In this document: in pieces, positions 51,201 to 57,558 of the stretch
Layout: each line of letters starts with the position of its first letter
Position numbering within the stretch: the first letter of the stretch is position 1
NCBI GenBank assembly: GCA_964541755.1
Contig: CAZIRF010000015.1
Coordinates: 1-58,710, forward strand
From: CAZIRF01 sp964541755
GTDB taxonomy: Bacteria; Spirochaetota; Spirochaetia; Treponematales; Breznakiellaceae
Reading direction: 5' to 3'
DNA: 58,710 bases
Translations under genes and position numbers: made by a program
The notes under the pieces: model-generated
Databases searched by the model: none
What the model saw: the letters and a program-made list of their open reading frames with translations, nothing else
Told to the model about the DNA's origin: nothing

Positions 51201-51226
51201 GTGGTATGGCAGACAAATCGAATCAT
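45260..51226 (-). CDS. Alpha-2-macroglobulin family lipoprotein
   Basis: This 1988-residue protein is the largest here. The signal peptide is of lipoprotein type (LLAGIACMVIPLITSC, lipobox ITSC). Bait-region and MG domains include FMYSDRGLYRPGETVRIRF, the MG1/MG2 entry motif. The thioester motif CLEQ is intact in YPYGCLEQRLSAITPLL, with the thioester-helix domain following (RDDSYLRAYALYVRSL). Bacterial A2Ms trap attacking proteases from the periplasm while the partner PBP1C repairs the wall. A perfect SD (GGAGG) precedes ATG 51226. Its last codons overlap the start of pbpC. Confidence 0.95.
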   Translation of the reverse strand: MIRFVCHTTFQKRFSALLAGIACMVIPLITSCAKDSSHAAPVMPPDGEGTVSLAAARPAKELSAYRIAYWEALEEADVEADAGITISESDEAFVVVDCGPQDILPSSIEKPSIWVVFSQPVVPLARLGKTVTETSAMTIDPPLEGVYRWYGSRLLSFDATEEPLPQQRYTVQLFDGLQSLGGKKLEGERSFSFRSEPLEIVSWDLGDGSSWVNRNDAPTGDAGRVRLVFSHPVDAALIAQSLSLEVDGRPVPLRAWGEDAQGDVAATAGPTVHVQALEAIGEDADLRLTLAAGALSREGAVGTAEDRVLEWHSLRPFELEEIEVLSWSSPWARGGDSRNVYIRFSHPLDPDGDWLPFVSVDGYEILEENLQVWGSNLVITGLPLAYGEDALVRVADGIRDLWGRAASGARDWVEVGAAPSYLSVPDTGSRMLEASFAPRYLWVSQNPLSLSMGMRAVDGPYERLDPRFFVGIDPDSLERDRRSFRLEDLSPWLNEAGRGSVAMGWKARVLNRWSDKPQEVERWLTLQVTDLAITTRYAPNRLVAWVTRISDGKPVPGAEVILLDGHSERMRAQSDIDGLAIFDFGQRSLASRFARPESEHYRNGYGLRGAGLRIRVLEDGGVSAGGDEVEFIPNTSHNSWRFDVRSNDDPFRYERQHPVVFMYSDRGLYRPGETVRIRFVARSQKDGTYRSFESDWRADVLPNTWDPSPILAISGKTSRGGIGHASFTLPDDLEPGSYRIRWWQDNSELPALDAMTFTVANFERLRFEANVSFTDSFRIAGEELNAAFKAHYLAGGALSGAPFSASWTSEQIRWNPGGLWADWTFGPAPRDGRSWLGGDEGRLDAQGQVRFSRASSQAGLVEGGTYRYSVEVETQDAARQSVASRASTLVHPASFHIAARLDAGRKEGSGPSVFFRESGQDLTLSGALVDPQGRLSPQGGSVEAVFVRQDWKLVRQQSGSAVHLVWEREEIVEGTERLPVKAGRFSKTFPAGSSGQWEIRVRSTDQKGRAVLTVLPFYVSGSGWIWWGSDTENAINMSADRPLYKPGDSARILVRSPLEKGNYLLTIEREGIFEQRVIELDGSARTIEVPIREEYLPIVYVSLSAHTVRSGEGKREWYEEDLDKPKPLFGVVPLMVDTADRRIDVAIEGDKAVYGPGEQASYRISARVNGKPVEGVDIGFMAVDRGVIDLIDYHVQDPLAFFMDPARFPLVVNGADSRSLLVDPVNYELTDLFGGGGDDEKDGVARSMELAEAGEELAERKDFRATAVFEPALVTGADGSVDISFTFPDSLTTFRCTAVASDGERFGLAEEEVRVSAPLVATVVLPRKLRWRDSSELSLLLTNLDNRPAKATVSLALAAAGVPGLAASPLEVDGPASKTVTVPAGGSLEVPFLVAAVASGRASVAFTLRSGTVNERILKELEITRPLVMETVTSAGSLEGDRSAIEEGLIIPSSVPVEGGSLSVSLSASRLSLLRGSISYLFDYPYGCLEQRLSAITPLLAFGEHLSAFDLESPVAEPLAKVVEEADYIASQALEDASIPSWPGGSYPSYYVSLRFAQLIAMMREKGLEDPVSEFFNTDSLLRWIDDPASLPQWYRDDSYLRAYALYVRSLFGKKPLQEIDALLADKDLDVASLSLVGLAAHNAGETARARAILARVKRYLRPGTRGLDLGDVYHNPQGFWGSPDERYALALLFMHQTAPEDVMVSRLVNTLILRMRKGRWSSTAASFWAVLAFGQIADAEAKGHRPFAATAHIGDRSLLSQDFTTFSAPPVTRKARFGERLLEDLPRDSLLPLRIAREGQGSLHYVASLRYGLPAELVAARDEGFSVMLRYTDMDGKDVEGGRFLAGERYRCSIVVSTARDRSFVALRSPVPSGARIDDATFVTTASPPAQEDVEDDDPWSNDPWEDPWSYYWYNAPQQFIMDDEVRWHWDFFPAGRAELSFTFRAVTPGVYPLPPVSVECMYEEEVFGRSAGILSRIQRGREGRGN

Positions 51227-51349
51227 TATTTACCTCCGAATCGGTGGGAGCGGGTGTGGCTATCAGTATAGTACCCCGACAGCCCGGCTTTTTGCCAGTA
51301 AGTGGCTTGATGTTATGGAAAACAGGAGAAAAACATGGGAATCACCCGC

Positions 51350-51378
51350 TTTACCGGTCCGCGTGCTTCGGGTATCAT
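51350..51378 (+). promoter_or_regulatory. Leaderless promoter of murE
   Basis: TTTACC (51350-51355), exact 17-bp spacer, TATCAT (51373-51378), 6 nt, ATG 51385, no SD. The remaining 51227-51349 holds the A2M leader and promoter region: TATACT and TACTAT boxes at about 51263-51273 on the minus strand. Confidence 0.5.
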
Positions 51379-51384
51379 CGGGCC

Positions 51385-52956
51385 ATGTCGAAGACACTAT
51401 CAGAACTCCTTTCGGGGGACATGCCTGCGCGAATCGGGCTTTTGGCTCGCCATGACGCGAAAGAAACGGACACAACACTGTCCTCCCTCGTATACGATTC
51501 ACGCGCCGCACAACCCGGCTCGATATACTTCGCCCTGCGGGGCCTGCATACCGACGGCCACCGCTACATCGACAGCGCCATTGAAAACGGCGCCCGGGTT
51601 GTGGTGCATGAAGAAGATCCGTCGACCTTCGACCCGCGAGTACACTGGCTCAAGGTGCGCGACAGTCGCCAGGCAATGTCGCCCCTCGCCGCAGCCTTCC
51701 ACGACTGGCCCTCCCGCGACCTCGCGGTCATCGGGGTTACCGGCACCGAGGGCAAGAGCACGACCGTCTACCTCGTTTGGCAACTCCTGGGGCTCTGCGG
51801 CAAGCGGGCCGGCTTTTTCTCGACCGTGAATTACTGCCTTGACGGAAAAGAGCAGTGGAATCCCGAACACCAGACCACCCCCGAGGCGACGACGGTACAG
51901 GCGCACCTTGCGGCCATGCGCGATGCGGGCTTCGAGTACGCGGTGGTCGAAGCCAGTTCCCACGGCCTGTCGCCCAAGACCGGAAGACTCGAGGATGTCG
52001 ATTTCGACATAGCGGTCATGACCAATGTCACCCACGAACACCTCGAGTTCCACGGAAGCTGGGAGCAGTACCGCGAGGACAAATCGCGCCTCTTTCGCCG
52101 CCTGGATACCGTTGACCATCAGAAAAACTGCTCCCAGAAACGCATACCGTCCTTCAGCGTTGCCAACGCAGACGACCCCAGCATCGCCTATTTCGTGGCG
52201 GCCAATGAGCGGCGCACCTACACCTGGAGTCTCAAGGGCGAGGATGCCGATTTGTCGGTCAAAGAGCTCGCCGTAAGTGCAAAGGGCTCCAGTTACGAAA
52301 TCCATGACCGGGCGAGCGGGACGAGCCTGCAAATCAGCGATCTCTTGCCCGGCTCCTTCAACGTGAACAATGTCCTTGCGGCCCTTCTGGTCGTCTCGAA
52401 CCTCCTTGAAATACCGGTCCCCGAACTCGCCCATCACGTGCGGCACCTGCGCCCCGTCCGCGGCCGCATGACAAGCCTTACCCTGGGACAGGACTTCGAA
52501 CTCATTATCGATTACGCCCACACCCCCAGCTCCTTCGAGGCCGTCCTGCCCCCGCTGGCTGCCCGCATCCATGAAAAGGGCGGCCGCCTCATCGCCCTCT
52601 TCGGATCGGCTGGCGAGCGGGACCGCGTCAAACGAGCCCTGCAGGGGCGGGTAGCCGCCGAAAACGCCGATATCGTCATCCTCTGCGACGAAGACCCCCG
52701 CGGCGAAGAGCCCCTGTCCATACTCCACGAGATTGCCAGCGGCTGCACAAATCTCCTGCCACAGGAGAATATCCTGCTCATCCCCGATCGCCGCGAGGCA
52801 ATCGGCAAGGCGGTATCCCTCGCACAGGCCAACGATGCGGTAATCCTTTTGGGAAAGGGACACGAAAACTCGATCATTTACGCGAACAGGGTACTCCCCT
52901 GGGATGAAATACAGGCAGCGCGCGAGGCCCTTACGGCCCTGGGCTACGGAGGCTGA
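51385..52956 (+). CDS. murE: UDP-N-acetylmuramyl-tripeptide synthetase (MurE)
   Basis: This 523-residue Mur ligase adds the third amino acid of the peptidoglycan stem. The N-terminal uridine-binding domain (LSSLVYDSRAAQPGSIYFAL) is followed by the ATP-binding motif VTGTEGKST (residues 118-125), with Glu where family members have Asn (GTNGKT). HQTTPEAT, NVTHEHLEFHG and the carbamylated-Lys region YREDKSRLF follow. The C-terminal domain has CDEDPRGEEP where diaminopimelate enzymes have DNPR. This would fit an ornithine- or lysine-like substrate, and spirochaetes such as Treponema use L-ornithine. It starts an operon with ddl and a DapF-like gene. Confidence 0.93.
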   Translation: MSKTLSELLSGDMPARIGLLARHDAKETDTTLSSLVYDSRAAQPGSIYFALRGLHTDGHRYIDSAIENGARVVVHEEDPSTFDPRVHWLKVRDSRQAMSPLAAAFHDWPSRDLAVIGVTGTEGKSTTVYLVWQLLGLCGKRAGFFSTVNYCLDGKEQWNPEHQTTPEATTVQAHLAAMRDAGFEYAVVEASSHGLSPKTGRLEDVDFDIAVMTNVTHEHLEFHGSWEQYREDKSRLFRRLDTVDHQKNCSQKRIPSFSVANADDPSIAYFVAANERRTYTWSLKGEDADLSVKELAVSAKGSSYEIHDRASGTSLQISDLLPGSFNVNNVLAALLVVSNLLEIPVPELAHHVRHLRPVRGRMTSLTLGQDFELIIDYAHTPSSFEAVLPPLAARIHEKGGRLIALFGSAGERDRVKRALQGRVAAENADIVILCDEDPRGEEPLSILHEIASGCTNLLPQENILLIPDRREAIGKAVSLAQANDAVILLGKGHENSIIYANRVLPWDEIQAAREALTALGYGG

Positions 52957-52958
52957 TC

Positions 52959-54068
52959 ATGAAAAAAACAATTGCCGTCATCTATGGCGGGCGCAGCGGC
53001 GAACACGCAGTCTCTCTCGTATCTGCCGCTTCGGTCGCCCGCACCCTCGCCCCAAGCCGCTACGATGTCCTGCTCGTAGGCATAGCCGACGACGGGCGCT
53101 GGTTCCTGCAGAGCGATGCCGTCCTCGCCACCTGCCGCGCGGGCAACGCCCCCCTCACCATCGAACAAGAGGGCTCACAGCAGGTCGCCCTCGTCCCCGG
53201 GCAGGGGAAAGCCTGCCTCGTTCGGGCGAAAGATGGAAAGGCCCTGTCGCTTGACTGCGCCTTTCCCGTCCTCCACGGGACCTTTGGCGAGGACGGCTCT
53301 GTGCAGGGTCTCTTTGAAATATGCGGCATCCCCTATGTGGGAGCCGGCGTCGCGGCCAGTGCCCTGGGTATGGACAAGGACTACGCAAAGACAATTTGGA
53401 AGGCCCGGGGCCTCCCGGTCGTCCCCTGGATCGCCATCAACGCCGCAGAAAGGCAGCAGGAGCACCGTTTCACCGCCCTCCTCGAACTGGCAGAGCGCGA
53501 CTTCCGCTACCCCCTCTTTGTCAAACCCTCCGCCGCAGGTTCCTCGGTAGGCGCGGCCAAGGCGACGGACCGTACGGAACTTGTCAAAGCAGTCGACGAA
53601 GCCCTCCTTTGGGACGACAAGGTCCTCGTTGAACCCTTCCTTGCCGCCCGGGAAATCGAGTGTTCCGTTACGGGTAACGAAGAGCTGTCCGCCTATACCC
53701 CGGGAGAAGTGGCACCCACCCACGAGTTCTACGACTACGACGCCAAATACATCGATCCGGACGGCGCCAAACTGATCATCCCCGCACGTATTGAAGAGGA
53801 GGATCTGGGGCAGATACGGGAGCTTGCGAAAAAGGCCTACCGGGCCCTGGGCATCACGGGGCTTTCACGGGTCGACTTCTTCGTTCTAAAGGATTCAGGC
53901 GAGATACTCCTCAACGAGGTGAACACCCTGCCCGGCTTTACCGGAATCAGCATGTTTCCCCGCATGTGTGAGGCCTCCGGGCTCTCCTACGCAGAACTGC
54001 TCGATCTGGTCATAGACCTGGGAATTTCCCGCCATACGCTGCGTTCTGCGCGCAGCTACAGCCGGTAA
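52959..54068 (+). CDS. ddl: D-alanine--D-alanine ligase
   Basis: This 369-residue ATP-grasp enzyme has the N-terminal motif YGGRSGEHAVSLVSAASV, the omega-loop/ATP region (KDYAKTIWKARGLPVVPW, PLFVKPSAAGSSVGAAK) and the C-terminal EIECSVTGNEE, GLSRVDFFVLKDSGEILLNEVNTLPGFTGISMFP (key residues R-V-D, N-E-V-N). It joins two D-alanines for the UDP-MurNAc pentapeptide. It starts 2 bp after the murE stop. All catalytic positions look intact. Confidence 0.95.
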   Translation: MKKTIAVIYGGRSGEHAVSLVSAASVARTLAPSRYDVLLVGIADDGRWFLQSDAVLATCRAGNAPLTIEQEGSQQVALVPGQGKACLVRAKDGKALSLDCAFPVLHGTFGEDGSVQGLFEICGIPYVGAGVAASALGMDKDYAKTIWKARGLPVVPWIAINAAERQQEHRFTALLELAERDFRYPLFVKPSAAGSSVGAAKATDRTELVKAVDEALLWDDKVLVEPFLAAREIECSVTGNEELSAYTPGEVAPTHEFYDYDAKYIDPDGAKLIIPARIEEEDLGQIRELAKKAYRALGITGLSRVDFFVLKDSGEILLNEVNTLPGFTGISMFPRMCEASGLSYAELLDLVIDLGISRHTLRSARSYSR

Positions 54069-54074
54069 ACGGGT

Positions 54075-55001
54075 ATGCCCCTCTCCTTCTACAAGCTGCA
54101 CCTGGCCGCCTCAAGTGCCCTCGTGGTCGACCGCGCCAAGAAGGAAAACAAGATCATCTGTGCCGATGTCTCGCGTATGGAGGACATTGCCCGCAGCCTC
54201 TTGAATCGTCATTGCGGGGCCGGCGGCAGGGCCCTCGTCTCCCTGGACGACAGCTGGCCCCCAAACGCCCGGGCCTTCGGGCCCGACGGCCGGGAGCGCG
54301 CCGGATGTGAGGACGCCTGGCTCTGTGCCGCCCGCCTGGCCTTCGACGCCGGACGCGGCCGCTCCCGGAATATCACCCTCGCCTGCCCCGATGGACAGCG
54401 CCAGTATGAAGCCCTCGCCTCGGGGACCCTCGCAACGAGCCTTTCCGCCCGGCGTATACTCCCTGGCGAAGGCCGTGTGCCCGGCGAGCAGGATGCGCCA
54501 CACGCCCCCCGACTCGACGACACACACCGCGCCCGCGGCGTGCGTATCATCCCGATAAAAACCCGCTATCGCGACGTGTGGGTCGTCCTGTCGCCCGCCA
54601 AGGGCCCCGGCCCGCGCAGCTTGTACCGATCCATGAAAACAGCTTTGAAAGAAGAGCTGCAAAGGATGGCGGCCACGGGCACGCGCGAAAGCCCCGCCCT
54701 CGTCTGGGCCCAGGTTCGCGGGCGGGAGCTCGTACGCTTCCTCTGCCCGCTTTCAATGGAGCGACTCGTGGCCGCAAGCGCCGCAAGCCGTGCGGCCGAA
54801 ATCGCCGGGCTCGTGGGCGACAGCCTCGTCGCCGAGTGGGCGGGCCCATGCGGCGCCGTCCGCTATGGCACCATCAACGCCGAAAGCCCCCGCGAACTGG
54901 TTACCCGGGGACGCTTTTGGGCGCGTATGGAAGACGAAGACCAGGTGCTGATAGCCGGGAGCCCCGAGTACGCCTTCGAGGGAAGCTTCGAACACGACTG
55001 A
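54075..55001 (+). CDS. Diverged DapF-fold (diaminopimelate epimerase-like) protein
   Basis: This 308-residue protein has the DapF layout though weakly conserved. The N-terminus FYKLHLAASSALVVD matches FxKMHGLGNDFVVVD. LLNRHCGAGGRALV matches the CDRxxGIGADGL strand. AGCEDAWLCAARLAF matches MCGNGxRCxAR, and ALVWAQVRGRELVRFLCPLSMERLVAA matches ERGxGETxACGTGAxA (key residues Cys78 and Cys224). Cys spacing is 146, against 144 in E. coli (Cys73/Cys217). The GNG and GTG phosphate-type loops are gone (EDA and PLS). It lies 6 bp after ddl in the murE-ddl operon. It may be a racemase of a new substrate or a non-enzymatic relative. Confidence 0.72.
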   Translation: MPLSFYKLHLAASSALVVDRAKKENKIICADVSRMEDIARSLLNRHCGAGGRALVSLDDSWPPNARAFGPDGRERAGCEDAWLCAARLAFDAGRGRSRNITLACPDGQRQYEALASGTLATSLSARRILPGEGRVPGEQDAPHAPRLDDTHRARGVRIIPIKTRYRDVWVVLSPAKGPGPRSLYRSMKTALKEELQRMAATGTRESPALVWAQVRGRELVRFLCPLSMERLVAASAASRAAEIAGLVGDSLVAEWAGPCGAVRYGTINAESPRELVTRGRFWARMEDEDQVLIAGSPEYAFEGSFEHD

Positions 55002-55048
55002 AGGTCCGAAAAGCCGAAAAAAAGCCGCCAGGAACATCCGCCCCCGAA

Positions 55049-56035
55049 CTACCGGCCTTGGCGCAGGGAGGCCACGCGTATCGCGTCAAGCTCCCGTGCA
55101 TCGAGGACCCCCGCACGATACAGCGCAAGGTACTCGCCACTGGTCGAGTGATCGAAGATGACGATATCGTCGCTGTTGACCGTTACCGGGACACCGGCAC
55201 GGGCAATGAGGGCAATGGGGTGCTCCGCGATGGACGGTACACAGCCCAGACGTACATTGCTCGTGGGGCAGATATTGAGGACCGTCCCCCGCGCGGCGAG
55301 CCAGTCGAGAAGGGCCGGATCCTCCGCTGCGGAAATCCCGTGTTGGACGGCGTCGAGGTCAAAGAGCGCCACCGCACGGCGCACGGCGTCCGGGCCCCGC
55401 AGCTCCCCCGCGTGGGCCTTTAGCCGCAGGCCCCGCTCCTTTGCAAGGCGATAGAAGGGGACGTAATCGGCGTCATCCCCCTTGCGTTCATCCCCGTACA
55501 GATCGATTGAGGAGAAAAAACCGGATGATATGGCCGGGGGGACCCAGGCCTCGAGATACTCGAGGGGCACCCCCTTGGCCATACCCAGCTCGGGACGTAC
55601 CACCAGGGCGGACTGCGGGTGACGGGCCAGGACCCGGTCGATAACGCCCTGTATCGCGGCCATATAGCGCTCGAGGTCTCCCCCATACAGCCCCACGAGG
55701 AATGCGTCGAGGCTGGGTTCCATCAGCGTAACCCCGTCGGCAATGGCCGTTTCGAGGGTATTCTCGAAGAAAAAGTTGAAGAACCTCGCCCGCTCTTCCC
55801 CGGACAGGGCCTCGTAGGGTTTGGCGAGGGTAACGAGGAGATAGTGATCGAAATCTGCAAAGTCGGCAAAGACCTCTGGCGGCGGCGGGAAGCGCATGCC
55901 GCACCAGGCCTCGTAGGCCGCGCGCGTGCCCCCACAGAGCCCGTGGACGTGGAGGTCGCCCTTGGGGATGGCCCGAAGGGCTTCAAGGTCCCCGGTTGCC
56001 AAGGCACGGATAAAGGTATCAGACTGATAGTCCAC
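55049..56035 (-). CDS. Adenosine deaminase-family hydrolase
   Basis: This 328-residue TIM-barrel enzyme has the expected zinc and catalytic motifs: KGDLHVHGLCGG (HxH), KAHAGELRGP (His and Glu), VQHGISAAEDP (His), NICPTSNVRL and VTVNSDDIVIF (Asp pair). It deaminates adenosine or a related aminopurine to inosine-type products in nucleoside salvage. GTG 56035 is chosen because of a GGGGGCG SD-like stretch before it and good N-terminal alignment; 85 extra codons upstream have no homology. It is convergent with the DapF-like gene and divergent from tyrS. Confidence 0.85.
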   Translation of the reverse strand: MDYQSDTFIRALATGDLEALRAIPKGDLHVHGLCGGTRAAYEAWCGMRFPPPPEVFADFADFDHYLLVTLAKPYEALSGEERARFFNFFFENTLETAIADGVTLMEPSLDAFLVGLYGGDLERYMAAIQGVIDRVLARHPQSALVVRPELGMAKGVPLEYLEAWVPPAISSGFFSSIDLYGDERKGDDADYVPFYRLAKERGLRLKAHAGELRGPDAVRRAVALFDLDAVQHGISAAEDPALLDWLAARGTVLNICPTSNVRLGCVPSIAEHPIALIARAGVPVTVNSDDIVIFDHSTSGEYLALYRAGVLDARELDAIRVASLRQGR

Positions 56036-56048
56036 TCTGCGCCCCCTT

Positions 56049-56076
56049 TTTATCGAACAGGACTGGCCATGGCCAA
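56049..56076 (-). promoter_or_regulatory. Putative promoter of the adenosine deaminase gene
   Basis: TTGGCC (56076-56071), 16-bp spacer, GATAAA (56054-56049), with 13 nt to GTG 56035 including a G-run that can act as SD. Confidence 0.4.
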
Positions 56077-56177
56077 CCCCCACGCCAGACTGCCAAAGGG
56101 CGCGGGCTGCGTCAAGTATTACACAGTCCCCGGCGGCCCGGGGGAAATGCGGCACACACGACGAAGAGCGGCCCGTC

Positions 56178-56206
56178 TTGTGTCCCTCCCCGCCTTTCTT
56201 TATACT
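56178..56206 (+). promoter_or_regulatory. Promoter and structured leader of tyrS
   Basis: TTGTGT (56178-56183), 17-bp spacer, TATACT (56201-56206). The leader of ~80 nt (56213-56293) contains GGCCCCCGGGGGCC (14-bp palindrome), CCGGCAGAAACCGG and CCTGTAGCACCACACAGG hairpins. No T-box motif is seen. Confidence 0.45.
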
Positions 56207-56293
56207 CTGTACACGCGAAGGCCCCCGGGGGCCCGCACCCAGGGATCCGGCAGAAACCGGCCCTGTAGCACCACACAGGCAGGACGGCACAGC

Positions 56294-57550
56294 ATGAATG
56301 CGGCATTGGAACTACTCAAGGAGCGCGGCTTTTTCCAACAGTGTACCGACGCGGAGGCACTCTCTGCAGTTATGGACAAGGGCCCCGTCACCTTCTACGT
56401 AGGCTGCGACCCCACCGGGCCCAGTCTCCACATCGGCCACATGGTTCCCTTCTTCGCCTATCGACACCTCAAGAACTCAGGCCACCAGGGCATCGCCCTC
56501 ATTGGCGGGGGCACGGCCCGCATCGGCGATCCCTCGGGCAAGACCGAGATGCGCAAAATGGTAAGCTACGGGCAGATCGACGCGAACGCCGCGAGCATCC
56601 ACGCCCAGCTCGACCGCTTCCTGGGTTTTGACGGGAATACCGCCCGGGCCGACAACAACAAGAACTGGCTCGCGGATCTCAACTACATCGACTTCCTGCG
56701 CGAAATTGGCAGCCAGTTCAGCGTCAACCGCATGCTCTCCTTCGAGGCGTACAAGATGCGCATGGAGACGGGCCTTTCCTTTGTCGAATTCAACTACCAG
56801 CTCCTGCAGAGCTACGACTTCCTCGAACTCTACCGCCGCCACGGCTGCCGCCTCCAGATTGGCGGGGACGACCAGTGGGGTAACATCGTCGCCGGCATCG
56901 ACCTCGTGCGCCGCCTCGAGGGGGCCGAGGTCTTCGGCCTCACCTTCCCCCTCGTCATGACCTCCGACGGCAAGAAGATGGGCAAGACCGAAAAGGGCGC
57001 CATCTTCCTCGACCCGTCCATCACGAGCCCCTGGGACTTCTTCCAGTACTGGCGCAATGTCCAGGATGCCGACCTCAAGAAGTTCCTTCTCATGTTCACC
57101 TTCCTCTCCACAGCGGAAATCGAGGCCCTCTGCGCGCCGGGGGCCAACCCGAACGCCGCGAAGGAAAAACTCGCATACGAGGTTACCCTGCTTATTCACG
57201 GGAAGGACGAGGCGGAAAAGGCCCTCGCCGGGGCCAAGGCCCTCTTCGGTGGCGGCACTGGCGCGAGCGGCGGGGACCGAAGCGCCATGCCCAGCGTGGA
57301 AATGCCCCGCAGCAGTCTCGAAAGCGGCATGAACATCGTCGACCTCTTCGTCGCCGCCAAGCTCGCCCCCTCCAAGAGCGAAGCCCGCCGCTTGGTTGAA
57401 CAGGGCGGGGCCTTTGTCGCCGACAAGAGCGACGAACTCGCCTCCATTGGCGATCTGGGTGCACTCGTCGGCCTTGAAAATATCGACCGCGAGGGAGAAA
57501 TACTCCTTCGCGCCGGCAAAAAACGCTGGACGCGTATCCAGGTCAAGTAG
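56294..57550 (+). CDS. tyrS: Tyrosyl-tRNA synthetase
   Basis: This 418-residue class Ic synthetase charges tRNA-Tyr. The Rossmann catalytic core has CDPTGPSLHIGHM (HIGH-type motif at ~45-55), YNYQLLQSYDF, GGDDQWGNI and the KMSKS-equivalent KKMGKTEKGAIFL. The C-terminal S4-type RNA-binding domain (FVAAKLAPSKSEARRLVEQGGAFV) is complete. This is the bacterial TyrRS layout. A co-oriented open frame upstream is noise. The start ATG is at 56294; a CheA-like gene follows 8 bp after the stop. Confidence 0.95.
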   Translation: MNAALELLKERGFFQQCTDAEALSAVMDKGPVTFYVGCDPTGPSLHIGHMVPFFAYRHLKNSGHQGIALIGGGTARIGDPSGKTEMRKMVSYGQIDANAASIHAQLDRFLGFDGNTARADNNKNWLADLNYIDFLREIGSQFSVNRMLSFEAYKMRMETGLSFVEFNYQLLQSYDFLELYRRHGCRLQIGGDDQWGNIVAGIDLVRRLEGAEVFGLTFPLVMTSDGKKMGKTEKGAIFLDPSITSPWDFFQYWRNVQDADLKKFLLMFTFLSTAEIEALCAPGANPNAAKEKLAYEVTLLIHGKDEAEKALAGAKALFGGGTGASGGDRSAMPSVEMPRSSLESGMNIVDLFVAAKLAPSKSEARRLVEQGGAFVADKSDELASIGDLGALVGLENIDREGEILLRAGKKRWTRIQVK

Positions 57551-57558
57551 AGGAGCCC

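Noticed and set aside
56213..56293. T-box riboswitch before tyrS
   Set aside because: No T-box sequence or specifier-loop arrangement; the leader is too short.
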